Assembly (NCBI GenBank): GCA_029215795.1
Contig: JARDYH010000007.1
Span: 92,457,263 to 92,521,262 of the forward strand
Length of the DNA stretch: 64,000 nt
Direction of reading: 5' to 3'
From: Anniella stebbinsi
Taxonomy: Eukaryota; Chordata; Lepidosauria; Squamata; Anniellidae
The notes beneath the pieces are model-generated. The model saw only the letters and a list, made by a program, of their open reading frames with translations. It was not told the DNA's origin and did no database searches. Below are positions 9,976 through 21,130 of this stretch, one piece after another (the stretch's first letter is position 1; each line of letters starts with the position of its first letter). Made by a program: the position numbers and the translations under genes.

Positions 9976-11690
9976 GGAACGAAAGCCAGGAGCCCGTTGC
10001 TAAGGCTTCTGGGTCCAAAACATCTATGCAGCTCTATTAACATTGTCTAACCAAGTGTGTTACACCTGAGTAGCCCTGTCATTTTCCAATAATACAGACA
10101 GAGACAAGACAATAAATCATCCAGATCCTCCAATCAGGAGATGCCGTGTTCCAACAAAAGACGGGGGCTAAACAACAGCTGACATTTTTAAAGGGGTGAT
10201 ATATTAATGCGGAATTGCAAGAGCTTGTCCTTTTAGAAGAGGACACCTGGGTTCTTCTGTCGATGGCTCCGACACCAACTTTCCGTGTGACCTTTGTCAA
10301 GCGAACTTTCCTTCCACCAAAACTGGCCTTGGTTGCTTGACTGACTTGCCAAAGAGGGCTCTTCTGATTCATTCCATTTTAGCTTGGAACTTATGATTGG
10401 GGTGGGATTTCTACCCCACTCCTAATACTTAGACTGTGCACTGCTGGTCTTTCTCACCACCTCCGTTGTCTGGGTAAGAGTGAGAGGAGGGTGAACAAGC
10501 AGGTTGCAATGGTGAAGAGGAGCGCAATTTGGGGGTGGGGGTGGGGGGGCTGTTGTTAGTGAGTCCCTACTAGGGTCTGGGCCTTTGGCAAGTGCCTGGG
10601 TATGCCAACCCATAATGCCATCCCTAGGAGCCCCACCCCCACTGCTGGCATGCAGTCCCCAACATACGTGTCCCTGAGGCCAAAACACAGTCCTCCACCC
10701 CTGCCATGAAGCATTCCAAAGCAATTGCTTTGGGCAACTGGTTTTGGAATGGGCACCAATTTCCAGACTCCCTTCCCCCTCCTGGCATGTCAAGGTAAAG
10801 ATGAGATGTTTGGAACAGAGCCATATCTGAACTGGTTTGTCTTACTATTGTGTTTTGCTTCTGGTGAAAAGAAAGTCCAAGGACCAGGTTGCACCACTGG
10901 TGCTAAAAAGTTTCCCTGCAGTGCCCCACTTCAGACTGTGGTGTTTTGCGTATCTGTACACACAGAGAGATTAAACTCTCTACCCTTAGAAGATTAGCAT
11001 GGCATTCCTTGGCCTCAGTGTCTCCCTGACTCGCTACCTTTCTATACTTTATTCATGGAGGGCGGGGATCCAAACATACAAAACATTAACCAGCCCTTGA
11101 GTCTAAAATGGGGAAATGTTTTTTTTAATCATTTGATTAAGTGTGCAACCCTGGAGAGAGTTGACAGCCCCCGAACTCAGAGGCTGACGAGCGTGGTGGT
11201 GACCCGTGCATTGGAAACAGGTTAGTTTGCTTGTCTAGCTGGGAAGATTCAGAGTGTGTGTGTGTGGGCGGGGGATGCAGAGCTTAGGAAGCTGCACAAA
11301 ACGGCCTCTGCAGTCTCCATCTCTTCCCGCCCCCAGACCACCCCTTTCCCATTCTCCATGCTCCATTTCTGAGCACAGGCACGGGAGCGCAGTTTCTGGG
11401 AACCGAGGTCGGAATCCTGGCTCCGAACATGGCGCCCAGAAACTGAAAAATCCTATGGCCATCTAGAGAGTGTCAAGTGGCCACAGGATTGTGCCCTAAG
11501 CTAATTGTAACTATAAATGGGGAAAAGGTAGATAGATATTGAGGATTTTCAGACAGGTGGGAAATTGCATTTCCTCACCATCGCTCTGCTTCCTGGTTCT
11601 CTTCCGCAATAGGGTTGAGCAGATTAAGGGCGCAGTCACATGGGGAAGGAAGGGGGAGAAAGCAGCAGCTATGTGGCCAGTTTAGTGTAG
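9976..11690. other. Long unannotated stretch
   Basis: No repeat family I recognise, no RNA gene, and no open frame with a domain signature. 10,500-10,700 is GC-rich with several stop-free minus-strand frames that look like composition artefacts. A (GT)n run sits at 11,254. Confidence 0.4.
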
Positions 11691-11925
11691 TGGGACAGTG
11701 CCTTCTAGTGGGCGTTTCATAGCTCAACTTCTCCTACACACAGCAGGAAATAGCGACAAATATTGCTATAGCTCAGAAAAGTCAGGTCGTTTTGTGGGCA
11801 GTGGTGGTCTTGTTTTGTGATGGAAAAAAGAGCAGAAGGAGCGGGAGACACTGCATCGTCAAAATGACCCGTGAACATCCGAGAGTGGCCAGTCATGAGC
11901 ATGCTATAAAACACTTTTCTGAAAA
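11691..11925. repeat. Dispersed repeat pair 2, copy 1
   Basis: Aligns with 19,776-20,005: 'tgccttctagtgggcg' against 'cgccctctagtgggtg', 'cagcaggaaat' against 'cggcaggaaat', and 'gagtggccagtca' in both. The length and noncoding character fit a MITE or SINE-like repeat; termini are not defined. Confidence 0.6.
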
Positions 11926-11930
11926 AGCTC

Positions 11931-11972
<42 letters not shown>

Positions 11973-11976
11973 TAGA
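11931..11976. repeat. (TAGA)n microsatellite
   Basis: Perfect tetranucleotide array of about 11 units. Confidence 0.97.
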
Positions 11977-12329
11977 TGCTTTATATTGCTACCCAATGAC
12001 CTCAGGACAGCCTTCCCTAACCCAATGCCCTTTAGATATGTTGGACTACAATCCCCGTCACCTCCACTGGGCTGCTGGATATGATAGGTATTGTGGTTTG
12101 ACATACCTGGAGCTTTGGTTTCTTTTTACAGTGTTTGTTTCCTCTCAAACAGAGGATCTTGAGCACAGTGGGGCACCTTTTCTTCTCATCCACCTATGGA
12201 AGGATGAAAAGGTGTAGCGTTGAAATTAGAATTTCAGGATGAAGCAAACCCGCACCGATCCAGCGAGGAGAAGCTCTCATTATAGCAAGGTACATTGGAA
12301 TGGAGGAGGCTGGCATCTCTTTGACCCTC

Positions 12330-12675
12330 CCTCTAGATGGATTCCGTTTGACACCTGGTTAGCCGATTATGCGCATAATCGCTGAAGCACTTTATTGTAA
12401 ATGCTTGTATGCAGGAGGTAATTGAGCACTCAACAGGTGACCTTACCGGTTGTTTCAAATACGCTCTACAAGTAGTTAATGCGGAGAATTGCTTGTTCAC
12501 ATAGTCAAAATGCACTTTAACGGCAGGAGCAAAATAAAACTCGCGATTTAACGCGCATTCAATAATGCGCATAATCGGAGAGAAAACGCGCCTCTACGCC
12601 CGATTTGCGCTCCGTTCTTGTAGAGGTAAATTTTTTAATGCGCCTTGAAAGAGCTTTAAATGCCTCTTGTAGAGG
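12330..12675. mobile_element. CpG-rich MITE, family C, copy 1
   Basis: The left end 'cctctagatggattccg' is a decayed inverse of the right end 'gcctcttgtagagg'. The interior repeats 'gcgcataatcg' words, including an 18-bp perfect palindrome at 12,364-12,381 (cgattatgcgcataatcg). It aligns nearly end to end with 39,392-39,734. No transposase is encoded. Confidence 0.8.
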
Positions 12676-13505
12676 CAGCCCATATCAATCAGACAGGAGA
12701 GTCGAAAGACATGTTTGGACACCACCAGTACAGTCATTATCATTGTTAGAGGTCACGGCAAGGGGAGGTGTGTGGTTAATGTCTGAGAGCTTAATAAACT
12801 TGGGGGAATGGGGAGAGAAGAAGGCCTTGTTTATCAAGATGTAACGGGAAGGATGCTTCCAGAGAGGAAGGGGGGGCACCCGCCAATCATTTTAAGGAGA
12901 TAATCTCTCAATACCTCTTTCTCTCTCTCTCTGTGCAATGTGTGAATTTTCTGACCAGTGGTCTGATGATTAATCTGAAGACTCTTTGCATAGGGAAACC
13001 ACAGCCCTGCATAAAATTCCCTTCAGTCTTTAGAAATTGGAAATGTTCCACTTAACCCTAATGAAGAGGGATCTGAGAAGTGCTTTATTTCTTTTTAACT
13101 CTTGGCTGATTAATTTTTATTTGGTTTTTGAGTTTTTTTTGCATGCATCACACCTGTGCTGTGCAGGCATGCAACAGGCAGGCGTGAGATATATTCATCA
13201 ACAATTTAATTCCATCCAAAGTAGGAGGATGGTAACATTTACATGGGAAGAATAATCTCTAAACCGGCATGGCATTAGGGACTGGTTCCCACGTGCGCTT
13301 TCAATACCTGATGCCTGCAACATCAAAGGATGCTCCTTTTTTGTATACATGGGCCACCACAGACCTAGTAGTACAGGCAGAATGTCCATGTCAGCCTCAT
13401 AACACCCCAAATTTCATGCTCGTCAGTGATGCTGGTTCACACATTCAACAAGTGTGGCATGATCAAGTGATGTACATGGAGGCGTATTTATACCTTACTT
13501 CAGCC
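12676..13505. other. Unannotated sequence
   Basis: No recognised gene or repeat except a short (CT)n run near 12,922. Open frames (13,037-13,532) have no family signature. Confidence 0.4.
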
Positions 13506-13650
13506 CTCAGAACAGGGGTGCGAAATGTGTGACCTTTCAGTTGTTGTTAGACTGCAAGTCCCATCAGGCTTAGTCAGCATAGCCAATGGTGAAGCGTGAT
13601 GGAGTTGGAGACTAGCAACATCCAGAGGACTACATGTTCCCTGTTCCTTC
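13506..13650. repeat. Palindromic dispersed repeat
   Basis: 'gttgttagactgcaagtccc' and the block 'atagccaatggtgaag', followed by a degraded inverse ('ggagactagcaacatccaga'), match the common squamate 'ctacaactcccatcagcc' foldback repeat. Confidence 0.5.
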
Positions 13651-13668
13651 ATTAAAGCAACAAGTCAC

Positions 13669-13670
<2 letters not shown>

Positions 13671-13701
<31 letters not shown>
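13671..13701. repeat. (AC)n microsatellite
   Basis: Dinucleotide array of about 15 units. Confidence 0.97.
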
Positions 13702-13705
<4 letters not shown>

Positions 13706-14025
13706 CACACCACTGAGAGAGGGGGAGAGAGAGTGGTCTTAAGAGACACACTGCACATGACCCTCAATGCAATAGGTAGCCATCATGACTAGGAGTCACG
13801 AACACCTCTTATTCTCTATAAACTTGTCTAATCCCCTTTTAAAGCCATCACTACATCTTCTGTTTGCGAGACAAGCATACAGGGAATCATGTTGCCTTAC
13901 TGGGGCTTTGCTTCCTGCTTCTCTTGCCCACTGTAATGGGCTGCATTATATGAGCGTTCAGGGGCAACTATGTGGGCTAGATCTACACTGCTGCTTTATA
14001 GTAGGGATGTGCACTGACCCCCCGG

Positions 14026-14140
14026 ATTGGATTGGATCGCGGATCGGAATCGGAAGTGGCGGGTCAGATCAGATCGGAGGTTGGCCAGATCAGATCCAAT
14101 TCCGATCCAAAAATCGGATATCCGATTTTCGGATCGAATG
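14026..14140. other. hAT left subterminal GATCGGAT array
   Basis: Words such as 'ggatcgcggatcggaatcgg' and 'tcagatcagatcgg' recur, with an inverse block 'tccgatttt'. Subterminal arrays in hAT elements are commonly transposase-binding sites; that role is inferred here. Confidence 0.75.
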
Positions 14141-14991
14141 CCTTTTAGTCACTTTAAAATTGATTTTGGAGGGTACAAAAGCCTGTATCTTTGCTATTTT
14201 TTAAGATAGAAGCATGAAACTTTGTACAAGTGAAGATGGGATGTTGCCAATCATGTGCCCAGAATTGCAGTCACAGGGGTGCAGGTGTAAGTAAGCCATT
14301 GAAAAAGTCAGTTTTTCATCATCATCTGCTCCTTTTTCAATTTACTCCTCTGCTCCTTTTTCAATTTACTCTTGTGTCTCAGGAGCATGTGAAAAAGGGT
14401 TTTGGTTTGGCAGGTAAGCGACGTAGACCATGTCCCCAGTTGGGGAGCGCACTGAAGGGCTGTCGTACTTTACCCTCTTTTGCAGACAGATGGGCACAAT
14501 TTAACTGAAACGGCAGTGAAAGTTGGGTTTGCCCATTGAATGTAGATCCCATCCCCAGAACTGAACCCAAACTTGGGGAGTGAACAGGTCTCGGTTGCTT
14601 TGCCCCCTTTTATCAGACAAAGGAGCATGTCCCTCACTGAAATGGAACCGGCTTGTGAGTAAGGAAGACCATTGCGAAGTGCTCTCTCATTAGATGCTGT
14701 CCTTACAAATGCCACTACAGTCAGGAGCACACAGAAGGGGTGTACATTCGCCCCTGTTTCACAGACACAGGTGCATGGAATGGCAGGAGTGTAATTGAAC
14801 TTTGGGGACTCTGTAGAATTCTATTTGAGGAACACCCAGCCTCCCTTAGCATAAGCAAGTGGAGCGGCATGCTACACTCAGCTTGCAGGTCAGATCTGGC
14901 AGACATCAGCAACAGCAGGCACGCAGGCAGGCATTCAACGGGCAAAATCAGGAATGCAATGGAACGCAACGGAACGCAACGGAACTTTGAG

Positions 14992-15300
14992 GACTGGGTG
15001 GGGTTCGCCTTGGGGGGGAAGCCCAAGTCCCATGGCTTATGCAAGGAGGGTGGCGTGCTCTGTTCGCAGGAAGGATCTGGAAGGCGGCAGGCAGGCAGGC
15101 AGCCAGCCATTCAATGGGTGAAGTCCAAAGAGGCACGTTGGGGACTGGGTGGGCTTCCCCTTGGGGGCGAAGCCCAAGTCCCATGGCTTATGCAAGGAGG
15201 GTGGCGTGCTCTCCTCGCAGGAAGGATCTGGAAGGCAGCAGGCAGGCAGAGTCAGGCAGGCAGAGTGCCAGGCGCTGGCACATTGCACAAGTAAGCAATA
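14992..15300. repeat. Two-unit tandem repeat of about 156 bp inside the hAT
   Basis: Both units carry 'gactgggtgggcttcccctt' or its close variant, then 'caagtcccatggcttatgc', then 'ggaaggatctggaaggc'. The units begin near 14,992 and 15,148. They lie in the 3' noncoding part of the element relative to the transposase. Confidence 0.85.
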
Positions 15301-15940
15301 GAACCGTGGGACCAGCCCACGCGATCCGGCTACTTCACAATGGCGGCAACCTGGCAGGCGGGCAGATTTTTTCAATCACATAGCCAAAATTCAACACACA
15401 GTGACAGCCCTGCAAGGCTGCCACATAGGTCCAAAAGACACAGTCAGAAACAGTGTTGGATGCTTTGGCATCCACTCAATGTAGAAGCCTGGAAGAGGAA
15501 TCCTATTGGTTCCTTCATTAAGAGTCAGAGGTGCATGCGTTCCTTCAAATAACCCTTCTTCTTATCCAAATTCTCATGAGCCTATAATGTGGTCTTTTAC
15601 AAGAAATGCACATGGAAGTGTGGGACCTTACAGAAGGCCTGGAGGGAGCCATCGGAGTCCAATTTCAGAGGCACACGTGCAAGCACATTGGTTCAAGTCA
15701 AACAACATAGAATGTGTGAGATGCTTGTGCATCCCCACAATATAAGAGGCTAGGAGAAGAAACTAGATCCCTTCAGGATCCTTCGTTCAGAGTTGAGATA
15801 CTGAGCTGTAAGCACAGCCAGTAAATAATAGAAAATAAAAATAACAAAAAAAAATAATTAAAAATTAAAGAGCCTGCCCGAGTTGACTTTAGTTAAAAGG
15901 CCTGCCAAAAGGTGTGGAATGGATGGGGGGTGCCTGCCAA

Positions 15941-18201
15941 TTACTCCCCCAAGGGCATGAGGGTGGGGTATCCCAGCAGGGGCAGATTGGCCTTTAGGAA
16001 GACCAGCTGCTCCACCATCTCAGCGTCCAAGCGAGAGTGGTGGGGTGTGACCACGTCGCCCACCATGGAAAACACCCGCTCGCTTGGAACGCTGGACGGT
16101 GGGCAGCTGATTCTATCCATGTCCACCCGCGCCAAATCAGGCCACATCTGGCGCCGGGATGACCAGTAGGCCAGGGGTTCGATGGAGCCATCCTCCATCT
16201 GCTCCTCCATGTAACGCTGCACTGCTGCTGCAGCGTCATCCTGGCGGCAGCTGGGTTGGGTGCTTCTATGCCCAACTGCTGCCTGCAAGGCCTTTGCCCA
16301 AAATCCCTGGCCTGTGCCCCTGCTGGGAGTGCTGCTGCTGCTGGTGGTGGTACTCAGTGGACTCATCGCCTGCGCTTGGGTGGGCTCCGCCTCTGCCTGC
16401 CCAATCCTGGCTTGCCGGGCCACCTGAACTTCCGCCACCAGCATTTCCACCCAACCCGCCCGGGAATTCTGCCCACACAGCCCATCCTTGATGCGCGGAT
16501 CGCACATGGTGGCCAACATGTACTATCTCTCATTGTAGAGAGGCTGGACCTGGCGGGATAGGCCTTCCCTCAGCCTTGTCACCACTTCCTGAACCTCTGG
16601 CAGGAAGCGACTGCCAGTGACGGGATCCCCGGCCTCCAGAAACTCGCCCATCTGTGTCTGGAGATGCCTGGCCATGGGGATCACCTGGCTGAGGAGGGCA
16701 GTGCTGCTGCTCAGGGTCTCGGTGGCCTCAAGGAATGGCTTGAGGACCACCAGAAGCTGGGACATGGCCTCCCACTGCTGCCTGGACAGTGGGGCCTGGA
16801 TGCCGATGTCCCCGACCCTGAACATCTCGTGGACAACACACTGTTGCTCCACCATACGCTCGAGCATGTGGTAGGTGGAGTTCCAATGTGTTACCACGTC
16901 CTGCACTAGACGGTGCTGCGGAAGTCCCAGCTCCTGCTGCTTCTCCTGCAGCAACCGACTGCCCTTGACGCTATGGTGGAAATGGTCGGCCACCTTCCTG
17001 CAGCTCTCTAGGAGATTACGGATTGGGGGAGGGAGAGGGGGCCTTGCTTCCTCCAAGGCCATCCTTCACTACAAGGTTGAAGACGTGCGCGATGCAGCGG
17101 ATGCCCTCAAATCCGCCATCACACACCGCCTTCACCATGTTGGCTCCCCCGTCCATGACCATGTAACCCCAGGTGTGCTGGTGCTCGGCCAGCCACCCCA
17201 CCACCATGTGGTTCATGGCCTCCGTAATCTCCTCCGTCATGTGGGACTGTCCATGACTGCAGTATGAAGGAAGGCCCAGCAGCAGACCTCCTTCCCAGTC
17301 CTGGAAGTCCTGGAAGTCCTGGAAGTCCTGGGTGCTTCCTGCCCTGAGGCTCCCCACCAGTGAGCCGTCAGGGACAGGTAAGCGTGCACTCCTCCTTCGC
17401 TGGACCAGATGTCCGAAGTGAATTGCACCTTCTGTGCCTCTGCCTGGCACAGATGACCCAGAACTAACTCCCTGCATGCCCGGTACAGGGAGGGCACCAC
17501 ATGCCTGCTCAGGGTGGTGTGACACGGTGGCTTGTAGTATGGAACCACAAGAGCCAACAGCCTCTTGAAGCCTGCGTTCTCGACGAGGCTGAATGGCTGG
17601 TCATCCAATGCCACCATCTCACCGATGCAATTGGTGATCTGGTTGGGCATTGGAAAACGCCACCTTGTGGCTCCATACTTCCCCCACCCCATCTCTTCCA
17701 TGGTGACCTGGCGAAGCCTCTTGTGGATGGGAGCTCAAGAGTTGGCAGAACTTGCTGGAGCCTTCTGCTTGCCCTTGCTAACACCAGTCTGCTGCGTAGT
17801 GCCCACCTCGGTCCCAAGCAACACAGACTGATGGTGCCTCTGCATGTGGCGGCTGAGGTTGGTGGTGGTGACGTGGCCTGGCATTTTACCCCGCTCACAG
17901 CCATTTTGCAATGGCGACAGACAGCAAAGCGGGAATCCACTCCCACCTCAAAGTAGTCCCAAACCTTGCTTGCCTGTCACTTCTGTGGTGACACAAATGG
18001 CCCGCCGGTGGCTTCACTCTGTGGTGTCACCACAGTAGCAGGGGAATGAGTGGAAGAGAGGATGGATTCTGGAGAGTGAGGCTCTGCTGCTGCCTGCTCT
18101 TCCTCTTGCCCCACATCAAAGTCCTCCTTCTCACTCTGAACCACGCTGACTCCCACAAGGTCTGGGAAAAGTTCCGTCAGCAGGTTCACAGGCTCAGCCA
18201 C
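15941..18201 (-). pseudogene. BED-type hAT transposase, frameshifted relic
   Basis: A hAT transposase read on the minus strand. N-terminal acidic segment 17,977-18,201. BED zinc finger about 17,820-17,960: 'VWDYFEV', then CRHC, with 'NLSRHMQRHH' in a shifted frame. Catalytic core: 'FTSDIWSS' (first Asp) near 17,400; 'DGGANMVKAVCDGG' with 'IRCIAHVFNLVV' (second Asp, then the C..H motif) about 17,080-17,160; an alpha-helical insertion ('VVTHWNSTYHMLERMV') about 16,850-16,910. C-terminal dimerisation region with 'SSVPSERVFSMVG' (catalytic Glu) about 16,060. All conserved blocks are present, but reading uses at least three frames with an in-frame stop just after 'PLYNER' near 16,522. At least three shifts (in the BED finger, at a 9-bp repeat near 17,300, near 17,060) make this copy nonfunctional as one protein, unless undetected introns account for some. 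It acts as a cut-and-paste transposase in related intact elements. Confidence 0.88.
17299..17331. repeat. 9-bp minisatellite in the transposase
   Basis: TCCTGGAAG repeated about 3.6 times. On the minus strand it encodes RTS or QDF tripeptide repeats depending on frame. The conserved transposase frame changes across it, so its expansion probably coincides with a frameshift. Confidence 0.9.
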
Positions 18202-18546
18202 TGAAGAAGGAGCTGGAGATACTCCTCCTTCTTCACAGCCACTGATGCTCCCAGCACCTATCTGGTAACTTCAAAGAGTGCCTTGCAGGTACTACTGCTA
18301 GTTGCCTCTGCCTGCTTCTGCTGCCCCAGTGGAGGACGCCTCAGTTTAACTGGGGGTGTGGAAGCCTACCTGCTGCTGGTCCCAGCAGCAGCACCGCGCC
18401 CAGAGCGACCTCTCCCAAGTGCTGCCTTAGCAGCAGCACCCCTTTGTGTGCCACATTTCATTATTATTAATTATTATATTAATAAGTATGTGTGCTTTGC
18501 CCACAGTTTTTGTGTTTGCTATGTAGCAGCAGGCTACACAGCCCAG

Positions 18547-18597
18547 CAACACACACACACACACACCAGCAAGCAAGCACACACACACACACACACA
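18547..18597. repeat. (CA)n microsatellite, interrupted
   Basis: Two CA arrays separated by 'ccagcaagcaagc', in the noncoding part of the hAT upstream of the transposase. Confidence 0.95.
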
Positions 18598-19062
18598 GAA
18601 AGAGAGATAGAAAGAGAGGATATAGAAATATTTTTTTGTTATTTTGGGGGGGGGGGGTTCAGAGAGAGAAAAAGAAAAACAAACACACTCACTCCCAAAG
18701 ACAAACTACAGATATTTTAAAGACAAACTGAACTAAAAGACAAACAAACAAACAAACGTGCAATAGAGAAAGGAAAGGCAAGAGAGAAAAAGAGAGAGAG
18801 AGCACAAGGAAAGCTGAAGAAAGAGAGACCAGAAACTCCTCCAAATGCCTCGAAATTCAAAAACAATCTCACCACCACCAGCTCCAAACAAACACTCCAC
18901 CTCCAACTCAATATACCCCACAGAGAGCCAAAAGCGAAAGACTGATAATATATACTACTTAGCCCTCCTCCAGCATTGCGATTGGAGGCTGAAGAAAGTC
19001 TTAACAGGATTGGGTGATTCAGTCATGTAGTCTAACACACAACTGGTGGATCAAGCTGTCAA

Positions 19063-19089
19063 ACACACACACACACACACACACACACA
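19063..19089. repeat. (CA)n microsatellite
   Basis: Dinucleotide array of about 13 units inside the hAT. Confidence 0.95.
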
Positions 19090-19127
19090 GCCTCCCCCCA
19101 CCCTTACTGGAAGTTTAAAATAATAAA

Positions 19128-19430
19128 GTTGAAACCTTTGTTTGCCACTAAAGTCTTGCACCAATTTCTCTGTAATTTTCAACACATGAAGGGACATAAA
19201 TACTCTCCCATGTCAGCGAGTTTCAACTTTATACCTCTTAAAACAAAAAAGTTGCATGGCATATTCTCTTTCTTGGCTGTAAGTCCCACGTAAAACGCCA
19301 TAATAAACCTTTGTTTACCACTAAAGTCTTGCACCAATTTCTCTGTAATTTTAAACACATGAGGGGACATAAGTACTCTCCCATGTCAGCGAGTTTCAAC
19401 TTTGTACCTCTTAAAACAAAAAAGTTACTC
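19128..19430. repeat. Two-unit tandem duplication of about 176 bp near the hAT right end
   Basis: The block 'ctaaagtcttgcaccaattt' to 'cctcttaaaacaaaaaagtt' occurs at about 19,148-19,255 and again at about 19,320-19,430 with few differences. It sits just inside the right subterminal array. Confidence 0.9.
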
Positions 19431-19479
19431 CACATTATTTTTCAAAGCCCAAAGTAAGTTCAAAACGCCATAAAATGGA

Positions 19480-19587
19480 GATCTGATCCGCCTCGTCGGA
19501 TCGGAGGGTTGGTCAGATCGGATCGGATCATTTTCTTCCGATTTCTGGTCAGATCGTGGATCCGATCTGATCCGATGCACATCCCTA
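19480..19587. other. hAT right subterminal GATCGGAT array and terminus
   Basis: Contains 'cggatcggagggttggtcag', 'atcggatcggatcatt' and the inverse words 'gatccgatctgatccgatg' before the terminus. It mirrors the left array. Confidence 0.8.
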
Positions 19588-19775
19588 CTTTATAGCGGTA
19601 TTGAAGGGCACTGATAACTGTTGGGGCACATTCCATATGCCACTTTCATCATGTTATTTCCTGCTTTTTATTCCACATTCGTAATGATCATCACAAGGTG
19701 TTGATCCGGATGGTCTATCCGGCTGATCTTTAATTGAAAAAATCCTCTGCTCTCAGTGCTCACAGCTCTGAATGG

Positions 19776-20005
19776 GACACCGCCCTCTAGTGGGTGCTTT
19801 TGTAGAGCAACATTGGCTGCTCACGGCAGGAAATTCTGCAATATTTCAGTCGACTTGGGATATCCAGGTGTTTTTTTTAGAATGGGTTACTGGGGGAAGA
19901 TGCGGGAGATGAACAGGAAGTTGACATCATTGTCAAAAGGACTCGCAAACTTCTGTGAGTGGCCAGTCACTAGGGTGCCATATTTTGCTCATGTGAAGTA
20001 CCCCA
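19776..20005. repeat. Dispersed repeat pair 2, copy 2
   Basis: See 11,691-11,925: shared 'ccctctagtggg', 'ggcaggaaatt' and 'gagtggccagtca' in the same order and spacing. Confidence 0.6.
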
Positions 20006-20054
20006 ACATGGAATTTTGTATTGAAAGTAAGTTTGTAACATTTTAAAGGATTCT

Positions 20055-20113
20055 CAGACAGACAGACAGACAGACAGAGACAGACAGACAGACACAGAGA
20101 GAGAGAGAGAGAA
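20055..20113. repeat. (GACA)n / (GA)n microsatellite
   Basis: Compound array of GACA followed by GA units. Confidence 0.95.
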
Positions 20114-20935
20114 ATGGCAAGCACTGCCTTAAAAGAGGCATTCTCCCTCCCCCAAACTGGAGGGGATGCCTCTTTTAAGCTGATGCCTGCCATGACAGCT
20201 GCTTGCATCATCTAAAAGCAAAGGAAGCCTGCTTCTTGCACTCAGAACTGTTCTTACTCATAAGCAAACGTATGTAAATGAAATCCATTACATAGGTGAT
20301 TAAAACTCTTAAGATGAATTGAGGAAGATTCCTTGAACTGGGTGATATCTGTAGTTGAAAAGCTTCTGAGAAATTCCGAAGGGAAGAAAGACCTGATATG
20401 GCCAGGAAACATTCCCCAGGGAGGTTCAGATGCCCCTACTCCTGGCCTCTGAGAAATGAAGCCCTGGGCCTGTGCTCCTGGCTCACTTCCCCCCCCCCAC
20501 TGCCTTCTTGGAGCTCTTTGATCAGCTTTTAGTGGCTGCCAATTCAGTTGCCACATTTGCTTTAGCCTTCAGAATAAATGTCCAATTTGGGGCTTCCGCA
20601 GAGGTAATAAATCTTTGGTCTCTCATTAATTTCAAGAGTCAACTCAGCCATCCGGGTACTTTGGCGACAGGTCTGCCGAAGCGCTCCACTCCCACAGTGA
20701 CTTTCTCTTCCATTCCCAGCTCATTTTAATGCCATTTTTTAAACACTGCACTCTCGGTCTTTGGCCATGACAGATGTGGGCACGTCTCTTCCGACAACAC
20801 CGAAAGGCCTCAGCTCATAATTTCACTCTCTCATTCTGCTTGTGGGCATTTGGCAGCTCTAGGTTAAAACCTGAAAGAGTTTGGATTTGAGTTTCTGCAT
20901 AACTGTTTCATCCCCATCATCTCATCTCATCACAA

Positions 20936-21130
20936 ATTTATCTATTTATTTATTTAAAATCTTTATACCCTGTCCTTCTTCCAAAAGGAATACAGAAGTG
21001 CTTACAAAATTAATAAAACAAGTACCAATAAAACAATCATAAAATCATACTTTCACACTGAAACAATTAAAATAAAAATGATTAAAACAATAGTACTCAT
21101 TTAAAATCTAATACTGTACAAGTTTAACAG
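20936..21130 (-). mobile_element. LINE 3'-tail fragment, minus strand
   Basis: 'tttatttatttaaaatcttt' followed by 'taccctgtccttcttcc' and then A-rich 'aataaaacaa' words is the inverse of a LINE tail ending in (AAAT)n, similar to 26,030 and 45,466. Confidence 0.5.

Larger units (their letters stand above)
13994..19595. mobile_element. Complete hAT transposon, 5.6 kb, with 8-bp target duplication
   Basis: The element is 14,002-19,587. It begins 'tagggatgtgcac' and ends 'gtgcacatccct'-type inverse ('gatgcacatccctа' read as tgcacatccct plus a), giving 12-bp terminal inverted repeats of the TAGGGATGTGCA type. The flanks 13,994-14,001 and 19,588-19,595 are both 'ctttatag', a perfect 8-bp duplication, diagnostic for hAT. 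Both subterminal regions are packed with GATCGGAT-like words. A minus-strand transposase relic fills 15.9-18.2 kb. The perfect target duplication argues for a fairly recent insertion, yet the transposase is frameshifted, so the copy may have been mobilised in trans or has since decayed. The terminal sequence resembles the Ac-like branch of hAT. Confidence 0.95.
13974..19670. mobile_element. MITE family B, copy 2, split by the hAT transposon
   Basis: 13,974-14,001 ('gggctagatctacactgctg') and 19,588-about 19,670 ('ctttatagcggtattgaagg', 'acattccatatgcc') align in order with the 5330-5450 copy. The shared 'ctttatag' is the duplicated target of the hAT insertion. The right terminus of this MITE is decayed, so its outer limit is approximate. 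Confidence 0.7.
19671..20935. other. Unannotated sequence apart from repeat pair 2 and a (GACA)n array
   Basis: 20,220-20,930 shows no repeat signature or gene that I recognise. The C-run near 20,490 is low complexity. Confidence 0.4.

Noticed and set aside
14740..15383. A 184-codon plus-strand frame and its overlaps
   Set aside because: It runs through the tandemly repeated noncoding part of the hAT; composition and overlap in several frames on both strands suggest chance openness.
15912..17956. Plus-strand frames opposite the transposase
   Set aside because: They mirror the GC-rich coding sequence on the minus strand and have no domain of their own.
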